A stretch of DNA of 64,000 nucleotides, taken from NCBI GenBank assembly GCA_905250075.1, contig CAJNOP010000012.1, forward strand, positions 1,240,001 to 1,304,000, read 5' to 3'. The notes below the pieces were generated by a model. It ran no database searches. It saw nothing but the letters and a program-made list of their open reading frames with translations, and was not told the origin of the DNA. The stretch's first letter is position 1. Each line of letters opens with the position of its first letter. This document shows positions 40,245-52,692 of this stretch, piece after piece. Position numbers and translations under genes: made by a program. This DNA is from Rotaria sp. Silwood1 (taxonomy: Eukaryota > Rotifera > Eurotatoria > Philodinida > Philodinidae).

Positions 40245-43200
40245 ATGGACAGAAATGCTAATGCATACAGTGAATTATTTTATCATTGTGTACAAGTATT
40301 AAATGAATATGATAATAATATATCAGAAGAAACATTTTTAGAACATTATTTTCAAGAAAATAAAGTATTTTTTATTAGCCTATACGTAGTTTATCTGTAT
40401 TAAAAGATTTATTTTTAAAGGTTCCCAATGAAACATTTGTATCAACAATATTATTTGATTGTATACGACATTCAACATTACTTAAAACTATAATTAATAT
40501 ATTTTATACAACAGATGGAATTCATATTCGAAGATCAGAACATAATATTTATAAAAGTTTGAAAAATCAATTGAAAAAAAAATATATATATAATTGAATG
40601 ATCTATGTTTTTTTTTTATTTGCAGTTATTGTATATCTTATTTTTTTTCAACTTGATACAGTTGGATTAAAATTATTACGTGGATTTATTCATTCTGTTC
40701 AATTAAATCGAATGCATCAGGTATATAATAAAAGTAGAGAATTGAATATGAAAGATCGTAATAAAAAGATATACAAAGTAGAAATCGATGAATTCAGTTC
40801 TACTTGAAATTTGAGGACCTGTTGAAGACGTTGTATTATTTAAACCGAGCTATTCAAACAATTTTCATTGTATGTTTTAGAGGAAACCTTCCGGGTATTA
40901 AAAAAAATCCTTTCTAGTTTAGACATGACATTCACACGTACAAACAACATTTGTTCTGTTTTGAGAATAATACTTTCGGATATAAAAGACCTTTATTCTA
41001 TTTTGGAAATGGCACTTTCGAGTATAGAAAACCATTATTGAGTGTTGTGAACGACACTCCTGGGTACACTAAGCTTTTGTTCTATTTTAGAAATGACACT
41101 TTCGGGTATAAAAGACCTTTACTCTATTCTTGGGTACAAAAAGAAACTGTGGTTTGTTACTGAAATGCCATTCGAAAAACAAAACATTTTTCGGACAGTT
41201 CGTAGTGTCTATTAGAAGAAGTGTTGGAACAAATCTTATAATTTGATTTGAACTTGAACTAGGAGTTGATCGATCCCTAGTAAAAAATGATCAATTTGTT
41301 AGTTTACAAGATTGAAGGTGTTTTTAAATAAAGTCTCGATGAAGATAATGAATTGAAAGGTGATTATTTGATCACTCTTATGGATTACTTGTTGGTTAGA
41401 TTAAGTATTTATACTATAGTCGGATCAGGAAACATTCTCGAAGTTTGAAAAATGACCTGTTTAAAGTTTAATTTTTTTTTTGAAAAAAAAGAGTTTTGAA
41501 AGAATTCCAATTTGTTTGTTTATTATTCTGTGATAATTTATTGTTGCTGAAAGGAACAATTCAAAAAAAATTTTTTTTAATAATTTTTACTTTTCAAGGT
41601 TAAGAATAGCTAAGTGTGCCACTCTACTTATAAAAGTAAAGTATTTATACTTTAACTAGCTAAGTAAAGATAAAATATATTTCTTAAACAGATTTCATTT
41701 TGAAAGCGATTGGACCTCTCGGAAAAAAAAACTATAAATAATCATGTCTTATATTTTGATTAATTCAGCAATTTATTATACTCTTGTATTTAATCAAAAC
41801 AATTCAATAGTAAAAATTTCTCAAAATATATTTAAAATTTTCGTATTCTTTTGATGACTTAACGTGTCTGATATTTTGAGAATCAGACTGGAACCAATTT
41901 TTTCTCATTTTTAAGAACTGAAGCTACCAACCTCTAAATCTTAATCATCATTTGCATGGGTAAACTAAATTGGCACAGTGTTACCTATATTGAGGGAAAT
42001 CACCTATCTTTTTGAATGTTAAAATCAACATTTTTTCGGGTTTTGATATAGTTGCGGAGTGTCGTCTGTTAAATGTCATATAAATAGGGGCTCTTCGTTG
42101 TTAATTAGTACTTTCATTAAATCTAAATCTCGAAATTCTTGCTGTGATTATTCTTAGTATTCGAAATTCTCCTAATGATAATTTCTCAAGGTGCTAAGTG
42201 CAAGAGTCATGAGCCTCTAACATCGCAAGTTTTCGATAACTTTAATTGAGAGAAAAAAAAAAGTCCTGACATATTCGAAAGAATTGATTTTTCGTTTTTC
42301 TTGAGATCAAATTTTATACAAAAGGATATACAGAATTGCCACCGTTTTTTACAGGTACTGAACACTGTTTGGAGTGAATACTTTTTTTTTTGTTTTGAAA
42401 ACTATTGCATCGTTGATTTTTGGGAGATTTTACAAAGGAAACTCTAATAAAAACAAAGCCTATGTTTTTGGAGATTTGTTCAGCATTTTGACCTTTTTAT
42501 TGGACTGAAAGATGATAAAAAAGAGTAGACACTCCAAACAGTGTCTATAAAAAAATTCCAATTCTATCGGATGTATTGTGACTAAGAAAGCGGAATGAAT
42601 TTTAATCATTGCAACTCAGATGTATTCTAGAAAGAAGTATTTATAGTTTATGACAATTTTTACCGTAGTTGTCGAGATCTATCTACTCTGAAAGTTTGAG
42701 TCATTCTTCAAAAGCCCTCAAAAGAAATGGGCTTACTTACTAATGAACTGTTTTAAACTTTTAATATTATTCTTTTTAGTTTTTGAAGTTTTTAATCAAT
42801 GAAAGTCATCTTGAAACAATTCAAAAAGAATGTATGAAATTATATGAACAAGAATATATTGATGATAAAATTGGTCGAGTTATGAAAACGTATGTTAAAT
42901 AACTTGTTTTCAATAATTATTATTATTATTATCGTATTTGATTTTCTTTTTTTTTCTCTAAAAAATAGATATTTACCGGATTTACGTGGTATTCTACTTG
43001 ATCTTACAGATGCTATTGAAGGACGTACAGCAGCACGTCAAATACCTGAATCAACAAAGATACAACCATTCAATCTTACTGCACCAAAAGCACGAGTTGT
43101 GCCAATACCAAAAATTGTTCGAATTAATTTTAGTTTTTTTTTTTTTTTTCTTAAATGTTTTTTTTTCCGCGTAAATTTTAGATTCCAAAATTAGAAAAAT

Positions 43201-46200
43201 CTCGTACAGTGCCTAAAACAACTTATGAACCATCACGAGAACATGTTGAATTAGAAAAAATTCGTGAAGATAATCATCGTCGTGGTTTAAATAAATTAGA
43301 TCAAACACGTACATTAAATTATCATTTTTTACAAACAGAAAAATCATCTAAAACACATAGAAAAATAACAAAAATAATTGAAGAACGTGATAAAAATCTT
43401 CAATTTGATCATTTTCGTGCAAATCCACCACCAAAAACTGAAGTAAGCATATTTCTATTTCAATCAATTATCTAACTTTATTATTATTAGACAAATAAAA
43501 TTCCAGTTAAATTAAATATTGCTACTATATTAAAAGAAAGTCAATTATATAAAAAACAAGAAGATGATGTTCGTCGACGTTTACTTGATTTTGAAGCTGG
43601 TGGAAAAGATGCACAAGAATTTTTTCAATGGCAACAAACAATGCAAAAACAAGATTATGATGAACAAATGAATATAATTGAACGAAAAAGATTAGAAGGA
43701 AAAATGAGTTATGAAGAAGCTATACTTGCACGACAACGTTTAGTAGATGAAAATCGACGTTTAGCTGATGAATTAAAACGTCAAACACGTGAAGCTATTG
43801 AAAATCATGTTAAAGAAAAACTTAAAGAAGAACAACGAATGAAGTAAATTGATTATAAGAAAAAAGAATTGAATTTCATTTTTAACGAATATTTGTTTTC
43901 TTTTTCATAGACAATTAATTGATGAAGTTGTGAATGGAAGAGAAAATGCAAAACTTGCTCAACAAAAACTTCAACAATATAAAGCCGATTTTGTTAAACA
44001 ATATAAAGAAGAACATAAACAATTAATGAAACAAGCACTTGAAGAGGTTGGTATTGATGTTTGAAATTTTATTTTTAATATTCATTCATATACATCGAAA
44101 GATTTATTTAGTGTAGTACTACAGTTGTTTATACTAGATAGAGAAAAAAAACGAAAACTTCAAGTATATAGACTTCAAAGAATGTATATAGAATGCACTT
44201 AAGCTGATGTGCTCATGATACAAATTGACCATGTAGAGCTAACAATAAAAATTACTGACAGCACCAAGGCTGAAAAAATAAGACAGAGTTTCAAACAAGT
44301 ATTGTCATATGAACACCCATTCTAGGCTAGGGATGTGCAATTTCAGTAAATTATTCATTGAAAACTCACACTGTCAATTATTGACTCGGTGTTCAAGGAC
44401 TTATTTGACATATTTACACTATATGTGTGTGTCAATCCTTCAGTGACCACCGATCTAGTGTGCTCAGTCTGTCAATCTTCCAGTATTTTCACAGAAACTT
44501 CACATCTCAATTCTGGGTCATGTTTTTTTTTGGGAACAATGACACTCATAGTTATCTTGACATTAATTGCAATAGATAAGAAAAATTACCTTGATATTTA
44601 TCTTAAAATATCAAATTAAAAGTCAAAGAAACTTTAGGTATTTTTAGATGGTCACAGTGTTTACAGGTACTTTGATAGGAGACTTTAAGTAGCTAAGAAA
44701 CTTTCGATAGAGATAGAAACTCTCTCGAAAGGTCGGACTGAACTAGCCGGTTGTCGATAGACTGGTACGTCTGAAGTCCATACTTCTATTACATATACAC
44801 TATGAGATAATACGAGAGCAAAAAAATATGAATAAGACACACTGATAATGACTGGTCTATCTGCAGATTGACTGATAATCGATGCCATCTCTGCTTTTCA
44901 GGAATAGATGTGGCATATTTTTGAATTACTCGTTTTTCTCCTTTTTATAGTAATATGGAATTGAATCCATTAATTCTTGATAAAAGATTTATATTTGTAT
45001 TGAATTTTGACCATTTTAAAGATTTGAAAATGGTTAAGAAGGCATTCAAAAAAAAACCCAAGTATCCTCTCATTAGAATATTTATAGTGCTCAATGCAAA
45101 AATACAGGAAAAGAAATCTAATTTTGACATTTAACATCGCAATACGAATTATTCGGATGTTGCATTTACACAAAATAATATCTATCAAAGTTTTTCTTTT
45201 TGAATAGATGCTTATTAAATATTTACATTTTTGCATCGATCGATATTCCTAACTAATACAATTAAAGATACGAAGAACTTTTAGTAACTAAATGCGAGAT
45301 TCAAAAATCACTTCTTATGGATATAAATTCCTAAGACGGTAGAAAATCAAAAAGGTTTCATTTTGTGAAATGAGAAGGTCTCTATAAAGTCAGCTTCTGT
45401 CAAGCAAATTTTATCGAACCAAATTTTGTTGAAAAGTTCATCATAGATATAATTTGTAGCATGGAGTTTATCCTAAAATTCTTGGATTTTTCTATCATAA
45501 TATTTTTTTAATGAGATTTTCATTGATGGAATGTAAAATGAAAGAGCTAATATTTTTACATATATTCATGATAAAAGAACTTATTCAAGAACACAGTCTT
45601 TATAAAGAATTGAAGATTGTCATGTCACGCTTTTTTTTGATTTTGCTTATCTATGTATTAAATGGTTTTAAGAATAATAATACGAATCATATTAGATCGT
45701 CGAAAGTGATGAAATATGCACGACTTATGTTTGAATATTCTAATGGATTGTTTTTTGTTTATATTAGGCTGAAGCAGAAATGCGACAACGTGCTGAATTA
45801 ATTCAACAAATTCGTGTTCTTGAATCAGTTCCAATTGATCGATGGAAACCAGTTGATCTAACAACAGTTGCTGGGCATGGTGTACATGATGAAATGTCCA
45901 TAGCTGAATTACGTGAACGTCTTGAATTAATTAAATTGGAACGAGAAAAAGAACGAGACTCACGACGTGATCATATAGTGAAAGATAAACAAGTCAAAGA
46001 ACAAATGATTACAAATACAGTTCAAAATATAGTTAAATATCGAAATGAATTAACTATGCAAAGTGCTAAAAAGTAAAATTAATTTTGTTTTAATTAAATT
46101 AAATAGATATATATTTTTTTTGAATTATTTATTAGAAAACAACGTCAAGCAAGTGCACCATCAAAATTTAATAAAAATCCTGAAATAGAACAATTAAAAC

Positions 46201-46458
46201 AAAATATTGAATCAAAAAAAGCTCAACGTTTATCAAGACAACAACAAATGCGTGAAACTCTTTCATCATTTTCAATTGCATCGGTACCATCATCGGGTCG
46301 TCATACTGGATTTGTATGTTAAAAATATTTTAAGCTAAAATATTTTCATTCATGTATTTTATTTCTAGAGATCAAATGCAGAATGGAATCGTTTTGATCA
46401 ATTAGAAAAATCATATGATAAAACACAAAAACGTATTGCACCAGCTCTTATTGCCTAA
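40245..46458 (+). CDS. CFAP99: Cilia- and flagella-associated protein 99
   Basis: A ciliary protein of poorly known role. Exons 40245-40364, 40421-40556, 40626-40720, 42780-42889, 42969-43116, 43182-43442, 43491-43843, 43911-44046, 45768-46072, 46136-46313, 46369-46458 join in phase to 643 residues. Recognition rests on the N-terminal CFAP99 block (STILFDCIRHSTLL, YLIFFQLDTVGL, MHQFLKFLINESHL), then the Pro-rich IQPFNLTAPKARVVPIPK and TTYEPSRE stretch. The C-terminal half is Glu/Lys/Gln-rich and strongly coiled-coil, ending in DKTQKRIAPALIA. Intron 40365-40420 is only 56 bp and at first looks like a frameshift. Introns 40721-42779 (2,059 bp) and 44047-45767 (1,721 bp) are unusually long; the donor of the latter is GTTGGT, a weak match. 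AATAAA lies 40 bp past the stop. Confidence 0.92.
40931..41160. repeat. 42-bp minisatellite, about five copies, open in the + frame
   Basis: The unit recurs every 42 bp (CTTTCGG at 40973, CTTTCGA at 41015, CTCCTGG at 41057, CTTTCGG at 41099). Because 42 is a multiple of three, the array keeps one frame (40951-41163) and encodes a 14-residue repeat like NDTFGYKRPLFYF. It lies in CFAP99 intron 40721-42779. Confidence 0.8.
41161..42779 (+). other. Rest of the long CFAP99 intron
   Basis: AT-rich, no coding signal recognised. CACTCCAAACAGTG near 42530 and CACTGTTTGGAGTG near 42363 are exact inverses, a short inverted pair about 160 bp apart. Confidence 0.5.
44047..45767 (+). other. Long CFAP99 intron (1,721 bp)
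   Basis: No gene. It contains the motif GCTAGGGATGTGCA followed by TTTCAGT at about 44329, which recurs near 29640. The interval also has imperfect inverted echoes of this motif (GAACTTCACATCTC-type near 44490). Probably part of an old dispersed repeat. Confidence 0.45.
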
Positions 46459-46497
46459 GATTTTCTTTCTTAAAATGTTTATAGTTTTCTTTTTTTA

Positions 46498-46503
46498 AAT
46501 AAA
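46498..46503 (+). promoter_or_regulatory. Poly(A) signal of CFAP99
   Basis: AATAAA, 40 bases after the TAA stop at 46456-46458, on the coding strand. Confidence 0.55.
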
Positions 46504-48313
46504 GATTATTTTAAATGAAGCAATGGTGATGCAAAAAACAAGCGAATTAAAGCGTTCTCCGAAACTTTTAGATCTTCTCAGAAAAAATTATTCTCTCTGT
46601 CTTACAATCAATGCAAAAAATTTCAAAGTTTAACATCGAAACTCTTACAATTAGATAAATATGATTCTAAATTTTCAAGCCTCTAGTGCTACAACTAAGA
46701 GAGACCTATATGTTCATATTCTAAGAAAGCTTTTTTTTTTACTATAAAAACAAAATATATGTGCATAAGTTATATAGACAATAATTCATATTTTCTGTCA
46801 ACCAAGTCTAGCACAAGCAATAAGTAGACCATGTTGGGTTCAAAATTTTCGGACTGGTTAATAAAAAAATATTTTATATCCAATCTCCATCAGGTTTGCA
46901 TCGAGAACCAACTTAAAAGGACTATGACCATTAGACTACTTAATGTGTTTCATTTTTCGAATCGATTTAATTCTATAACAATGCATTAAGAATACTTCCT
47001 CTTTCAAAGATTTTTGAAGAATGACTCTAATTTCAAGAATAAATAGATCTCGATAAATAGAGCAAAACTTGTCATGAACTCCAAATATTTTCTTCCAGGA
47101 TCTATCTGGATCGTAACGGCTAAAAATCAACCCTTTTTTCACAGTCACAATAGGTCCAATAAAATTGGAATATTTCTTCGTGTTCATCACTTGTATAAAA
47201 AAAAAGTTTCAGCTGAATCGAACGTACTCTATCGGAGAAATGGGAGTGATTCTAAATTTCTTTTTCTGTAAAAGTCTACTCGTATTAGAGATTCATGAAC
47301 CATGGTCTCAGCATCTTTAGAAAATATAATTAGGAGAATTTCGAATATTAGGAATAATTCCAGCATTAGTTTTGAGCATTTTATTTAATACAAATACTAA
47401 GTAGCAGCAAAAAGTCCTCATTTCATGGCAATTGATAGAAGACATTTCGAAGCTATTTCAGTGATGAAAAACAAAAAATCGAAAAAATTTTCACTCTAAC
47501 ATCTAGAAATAGCAAATTATAATAAAGAAAACAATCATCATAGATGTTTTTATACAAGAAACGCTTGGATTAACATAATGTTTTTGATTATATTACTACT
47601 GTATTGCATGATCGAAAAAAAAAACATGATTGGGTATATAACGAAAAGGTAAAAAAAATGTAAAGAATAAGCGACACTTTAAAATAGTAGGTCACGATAC
47701 TCACATATGACGACTAATTTTTTGCAACAGCAAAAATACAAAAGTTTCTCTTCTACTATCGTGAATATATTGTTGTGTCAGTTCATGTAAGTCCTACTTC
47801 ACTACATTCACGCTTCGTTCATGCATTTCTAACTGAAAAACCAATGTATTTATCAAAATACTCTCGTATAATGAGGCAATACATCAACATTTGATTTCTG
47901 AAATACGAACAAGAGGACAAGGACTTTGATTTGACCCTGGCAGACATTGATCAATTCGGTAGCTCTAATATGATCACAAACAATACAATGTTTTATATCT
48001 TTAGTGTCCTTTTTTTTAATTAATAGTATATTCTTGTATATTAATTAGGGATTAGAATCTTCTTAGTATCAAATCGATTTATTTTAAGCACACTTATCAA
48101 CCATATACAGAAAGACAAATCTCGAACGTAGAACAACATTAATTAAAACAAAACTATTGAAAATCATTCTATAAATATGCTACATATATTTTATTAACCT
48201 TATGACATAATAATACTCAACCTGACTCTTTATTTCAATGTTTGTCTTTCTCTGTTGTTCTTCGTATTTTAAGATATCATACAAAAAAAAAAAATCTTTA
48301 AAATAGAAATATA
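46504..48313. other. Intergenic, no gene seen
   Basis: AT-rich sequence between CFAP99 and the MITE. Short open frames have no family likeness. Nothing recognised. Confidence 0.5.
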
Positions 48314-49112
48314 ACGGGTGACCCATAATAAATGGACGCACTTTGCATTGCATATTTTAATTTCAAAATACGTATTATTAAAAAAAACAAAATATACCAC
48401 GAGATGTAGCTTGAAAAGCTCTATGTTCTACAATGTAAAGCTTTGTTTAATTGTGCACTTTTTGTTTTCAAAAAAAGCAAAATTCTATAAGGTCTTTTTT
48501 TTTTGTCTTTGCGAAAACATCATTTTTTTTCTACACGAACGAGAAATTTCTTTTTTCCTATTTCATCTTTTTATCACTTAATATATTTCATTTTGAAAAA
48601 ACAAAATATACCACAAGATGCAGCGTGAAAAGCTCTACAATCTACGAAGTAGAGCTTATTTTAATTGCGCACTTTTTCTTTTCAAAACTATGTACGACCA
48701 ATTTTCGCCGTTGTGAAAGCATCATTTTTTTCAACATGGATGAGAAATTCCTTTTTTCTTATTTCATGTATAAATAAAATACTCCGTGAAAACTGTAGAA
48801 CTTTTCACGCTGCATCTTTTAGTATAATTTATTTTTATTTAAGAAATCATATCAGATGATAAAAAGATGAAAAAAGAAATTTCTCGTTCGTGTAGAAAAA
48901 AAAATGATGTTTTCGCAAAGACAAAAAAAAGACCTTATAAAATTTTGCTTTTTTTTTGAAAACAAAAAGTGCACAATTAAACAAAGCTTTACATTGTAGA
49001 TCATAGAGCTTTTCAAGCTGCATCTCGTAGTATATTTCATTTTTTTAATAATACGTATTTTGAAATAAAAATATGCAATGCAAAGTGCGGCCATTTATTA
49101 TGGGTCACCCGT
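48314..49112. mobile_element. Palindromic MITE with mariner-type ends
   Basis: The 799-bp element begins ACGGGTGACCCATAATAAA and ends in the inverse (49092-49112), flanked on both sides by TA (48312-48313 and 49113-49114), the Tc1/mariner target site. Its arms are nearly the same over 250 bp: the translated open frames at 48318-48581 (+) and 48852-49094 (-) share long stretches, which comes from the inverted repeat, not from a gene. Inside, the left arm has a partial direct duplication: the block AAAACAAAATATACCACRAG recurs at about 48389 and 48599. No transposase is encoded, so it must depend on a mariner element elsewhere. Confidence 0.85.
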
Positions 49113-49312
49113 TATTTATCTTTCTTATTAGTAAGTGTAAACATATAAAAAATTCAAAATCATATACATCTAGTTGCAAGAAACTAAGTTAGTAAATTTC
49201 GAGTATACTCGAGTTTTTAATAACAGAGAAAATGAAATTTTGCTGCGAACACCTAAAACTTCTGCATTACTCTTTAGTTGCTTCTTTTTCGTTCTGAATG
49301 GAAGGAAAGAAA

Positions 49313-49323
49313 AAATAAAAAAA
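49313..49323 (-). terminator. Pol III terminator of the tRNA
   Basis: A run of A on the + strand (T on the transcribed minus strand) about 14 bases past the tRNA 3' end. Confidence 0.6.
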
Positions 49324-49335
49324 ATATATTGCGAC

Positions 49336-49409
49336 CACCTCTGGTGGGGATCGAACCCACGATCTTTGGATTAGAAGTCCAACGCGTTAATCCGCTTCGC
49401 CACAGAGGC
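49336..49409 (-). tRNA. tRNA-Arg (anticodon TCT)
   Basis: The minus strand folds as a full cloverleaf of 74 nt, without intron: acceptor GCCTCTG with CAGAGGT (closing pair G-T), 3-bp D stem GCG/CGC, anticodon stem TTGGA/TCCAA with loop CTTCTAA (anticodon TCT), variable loop AGATC, T arm GTGGG-TTCGATC-CCCAC, discriminator G. The A and B box positions look normal. A run of eight T follows on the minus strand near 49320, a fitting Pol III stop. Confidence 0.95.
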
Positions 49410-49683
49410 TCCGTTAGATGTTTCAATAAATGTAGATCTGAAAGTAAAATATGTTAATATAATTATCTTGAAAGAACCATTTAAATTTTCATATTAAATT
49501 ATTTCTTACAATTGTACCATTGAACTTTGTTTCATATTTTTTTATATAGTAATAAGTTCTTCGAAAAAATGTTAAATTTCAATAAGAGTATCATTCTGAT
49601 GAATGGAAAAGCATCTTTTTTTTTGAATTCTGTCGAATACTTGGCTGTGTATTACATACGAGAAAAAGGCTTGTGTATGAGTG

Positions 49684-49689
49684 TTTATT
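49684..49689 (-). promoter_or_regulatory. Poly(A) signal of the tubulin gene
   Basis: AATAAA on the minus strand, 18 bases past the tubulin stop (49707-49709). Confidence 0.45.
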
Positions 49690-49706
49690 AAATTCATTCA
49701 TTATTT

Positions 49707-52692
49707 TCAAGAGTCGTTTTTTTCATATTGTTGATAATCTTTTATTAAATCTTTTATTCGATTTTCACTTTCAATTAATTCTTTAATAACAAAAAAGATA
49801 ACATCAATAAAGAAAAAGAAAAACAAACCGATTTCTTCCATTCCTTCACCAATAAACCAATGGAGAAATGCACGACGTTGAAATAATTTTGTAAATGGTT
49901 GTAAAATATAATCAAATTGTTTTATTATTCCTGTATTATTTGCGATACCAGTTACTGAACGTAATAGACCTTTTGGTGGTATATCACAATGTGCTATTTT
50001 ACACTAGATTAAATAAAAATAAAAATTCTAAATAGGGTTTTTTTTTCTATACAAACATTATTTGGTATCCATTGAACAAATTGTTGATTATTGTTTTCTT
50101 TTGATATAAGATCATGAAGAAGTTTTAATGATAATGTTCGACCACGAAATATTCCTGTTGCTGTTAAATATTTTCCATGTTGTGGATTAAATGCTAACAT
50201 TTGATTATTTATATTAAACATTTGTTTAATAAGCATATGTTCATTTATATTTTGATATCGAAATATTTGACGTGCATATAATGGTGAAAATGATGTTGTT
50301 AAAAAATGAAGTGTTGGAAATGGTATCATATTAACAGCTAATTTACGTAAATCCATATTTAATTGTCCTAAAATAGAAAAAAAGAATGTTGAGAAGTTTT
50401 AAAATTTTTCAGAGTACCTGTCCCTATTCTAGCAGTACAGCCTGAACACTAGCGTCCTTCTTGTTTTGAAGGAGCAGTGACAGATGGCGCCCTTGCTAGC
50501 TGCATCATGTTATTAAGAATATACATTGACAATTGAGTACCAGCATCAAGAGACGACCTAATGTTCCCGACTCGCTGTTAGCTACTCTACTTATGATTTG
50601 TAATATGGATAATATCATTACACGTAATGAGGGCGCCACTGCTCCCTCAAAACAAGAGGAACGCTAGTTAGCCTCGTCGCTATGTCTTGGTTGATCCAAA
50701 CTTTTTGTGGTCATTGGACAATCTTGAATAGTATCTATCTACTGAGTACAGTTTAAAATCCAAGGGTATGAGTGTGGGTATAAGTATATGGGCAAGGGTA
50801 TGAGTAGGGGAGAGTGAAGAGGACACACCCGCCGTTAGTGTCACCCTCACTCCAGCAAACACCTGCGTAGGCTTCCATTTTCTGCGTTAGTGGTTTCAAA
50901 CATCAGAACTGTCAAGAAAAAAACATGTATTTCGACATTAGTAAATAAGTCCAGAAACGCTCTCGTTGCTTCAGCGTAGTACGCCCTATTCAGCTTAAGT
51001 TTTTTCCACATATAATGTACACTGTTTGATATGCGTATAAAAAATTAATTTGCTGCTTTTTTGGTAGCTCTATCAAAAAAAAACACACGTTTTCGAGTGC
51101 ATTCGATATTTTGTTTTTCTTTTTATGCGAAAGATAAAGAAAAGAAAGACATCTACGTCGATGAATGTCTAATAACCGTAAAAACAAATTTTCTGCTCGA
51201 TCAAATATCGTACCTCGGAGGAACGAGGCCATTTTCTACCATTCTGATCAAAATATCTGATAGAAGACAGCATCTAGGATGACTAGTTTTGCTCTATTCG
51301 TTTAAATCTAACTTCTTTGAAAATTTTATATTTCTCTAATGAACCATTCTCTAGAAGCTTCAGAAAGTGAGAAAAGACGATTGATCCTTAAATTAGATCT
51401 CACCTGGAAATCGAAAACAAGCAGTAATACCAATCATAACTTGTGCTAATATTTGATTTATATCTGTAAAATTTGCTGATGAAAGTCGAAGTGTTTTACT
51501 TAAAATATCAAATAAAGTAATATTATCAAAACAAAATGTTTCATCAGTATTTTCAATTAAATCTAAATTAAATTTTTTTTTTATCATTTAATTGCATGTT
51601 TTTTTGTTTTTTTCTTCTTACGATTCATTGTTAATACAGAATTATATGGTTCAACCTTAAAAATAAAATTAACTTTTTTTGAAAATTATTAAAAAATTCT
51701 TAACCGCAGGTTTTCCAATGCTACCCAACCACACAGTGTGCATCTAGGCGAACATGTGACCAAAAGTGAAAAACATATTTTTTTCAAGATTTAAATACAG
51801 AGAAATATACTTCGGAATATAGTCTATCTAATGGTACAAATAACTTTGCTACAATTCTCAAAAAACCTAATAAACCAATTGTTCAAAAACTGCTTTTTTT
51901 TCTTCAGAATATTTTTCTGCGTCATATTCAATAATTTCTGCGCAAAAAAGTCATATATTCGCCTGATATGTGAAAAAAATGCACGCTGTGTCCTCGTTCG
52001 GAGCATTCTTGTCCTTCACGTACAACAACTTGCGACATTGATAACGCAGGAAATATTGAATAAGATTTTATAATCCGATCAGAATACTCTTGTCGAATAT
52101 AATCAATTAATAGTGAACCTAATCCACCACCAGCACCACCACTAATACTATGTAAAAATTGAAAACCATGTACTAAATCACATTCTTCAGCTATTTTACG
52201 AATAATATCCATTGATTCTGGTAAGATTTCAGCTCCTGGAAAATATCTATTTTGAATTAACGAATAATTAAGATTTTTTTTTAATAATTATATAACCTTC
52301 AGTAAAATAACCTTTAGCAAAATTATTACTAGCACTCATTTTTCCATTGATTAAAAATTCTGGATTAAATAAATTTTTATTATTGGAATTCTGAATTTTA
52401 TTTATGGAAGTTTGATCAAGATCAATAAAAATAGATCGTGGTACATAACGTTGATTTCTTACTTCAGTAAAATAAACATTAATACGTTCAAGTTGTAAAT
52501 CACTTTCACCATGAAAATTTCCACAATGATCAATTCCATGTTCATCACAAGCTAATTCCCAAAACTAATGCTCATTTTTGTTTACGTTTTTATTATTTAG
52601 AGGAACAAAAAAAGAAAATTCATTCATTTTCTCACTTTTTCACCGATCGAATTTCCTGCTTGTCCAACTTGAATTGTTATTATTTCACGCAT
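49707..52692 (-). CDS. Divergent beta-tubulin lacking the acidic C-terminal tail
   Basis: Exons 52636-52692, 52297-52564, 52024-52235, 51622-51655, 51404-51562, 50057-50367, 49829-50003, 49707-49780 join in phase to 429 residues (typical beta-tubulin about 445). It starts MREIITIQVGQAGNSIG, keeps the MREI start and the DLRKLAVNM block with Lys that marks beta-type, plus DLQLERINVY, VVEPYNS, ENTDETFC and AFLHWFIGEGMEE. Changed sites: the T4 glycine loop reads SGGAGGG where GGGTGSG is usual, and the T3 region DLEPGTMD reads DLDQTSIN. The end is QQYEKNDS: the Glu-rich tail that carries polyglutamylation is absent. It could be a specialised or relaxed paralogue; frames are intact, so there is no sign of a pseudogene. 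Delta, epsilon and gamma tubulin are excluded by the beta-type signatures. Confidence 0.9.
50440..50685. repeat. Short fold-back element in tubulin intron 50368-51403
   Basis: Near 50450-50495 the stretch ACTAGCGTCC...TTGTTTTGAAGGAGCAGTG...GGCGCCCT is matched inverted at about 50629-50672 (AGGGCGCC...CACTGCTCCCTCAAAACAA...CGCTAGTT). The right copy lacks about nine bases between CACTG and GCGCC. Arms are about 50-60 bp. Not the same sequence as the other palindromes. Confidence 0.75.

Noticed and set aside
40365..40378. Apparent frameshift or 14-bp intron at the end of CFAP99 exon 1
   Set aside because: A 56-bp GT-AG intron at 40365-40420 restores phase and gives the conserved VPNETFVSTILFDC, so no frameshift is needed.
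48318..49094. Two open frames of 80-87 codons with similar protein on opposite strands
   Set aside because: They are the two inverted arms of the MITE and have low-complexity Phe/Lys-rich sequence, not a gene pair.
50009..50056. Exon extension of tubulin past PNNV
   Set aside because: A donor at 50056 gives PNNCKIAHCD, which keeps the family length (PNNVKTAVCD).
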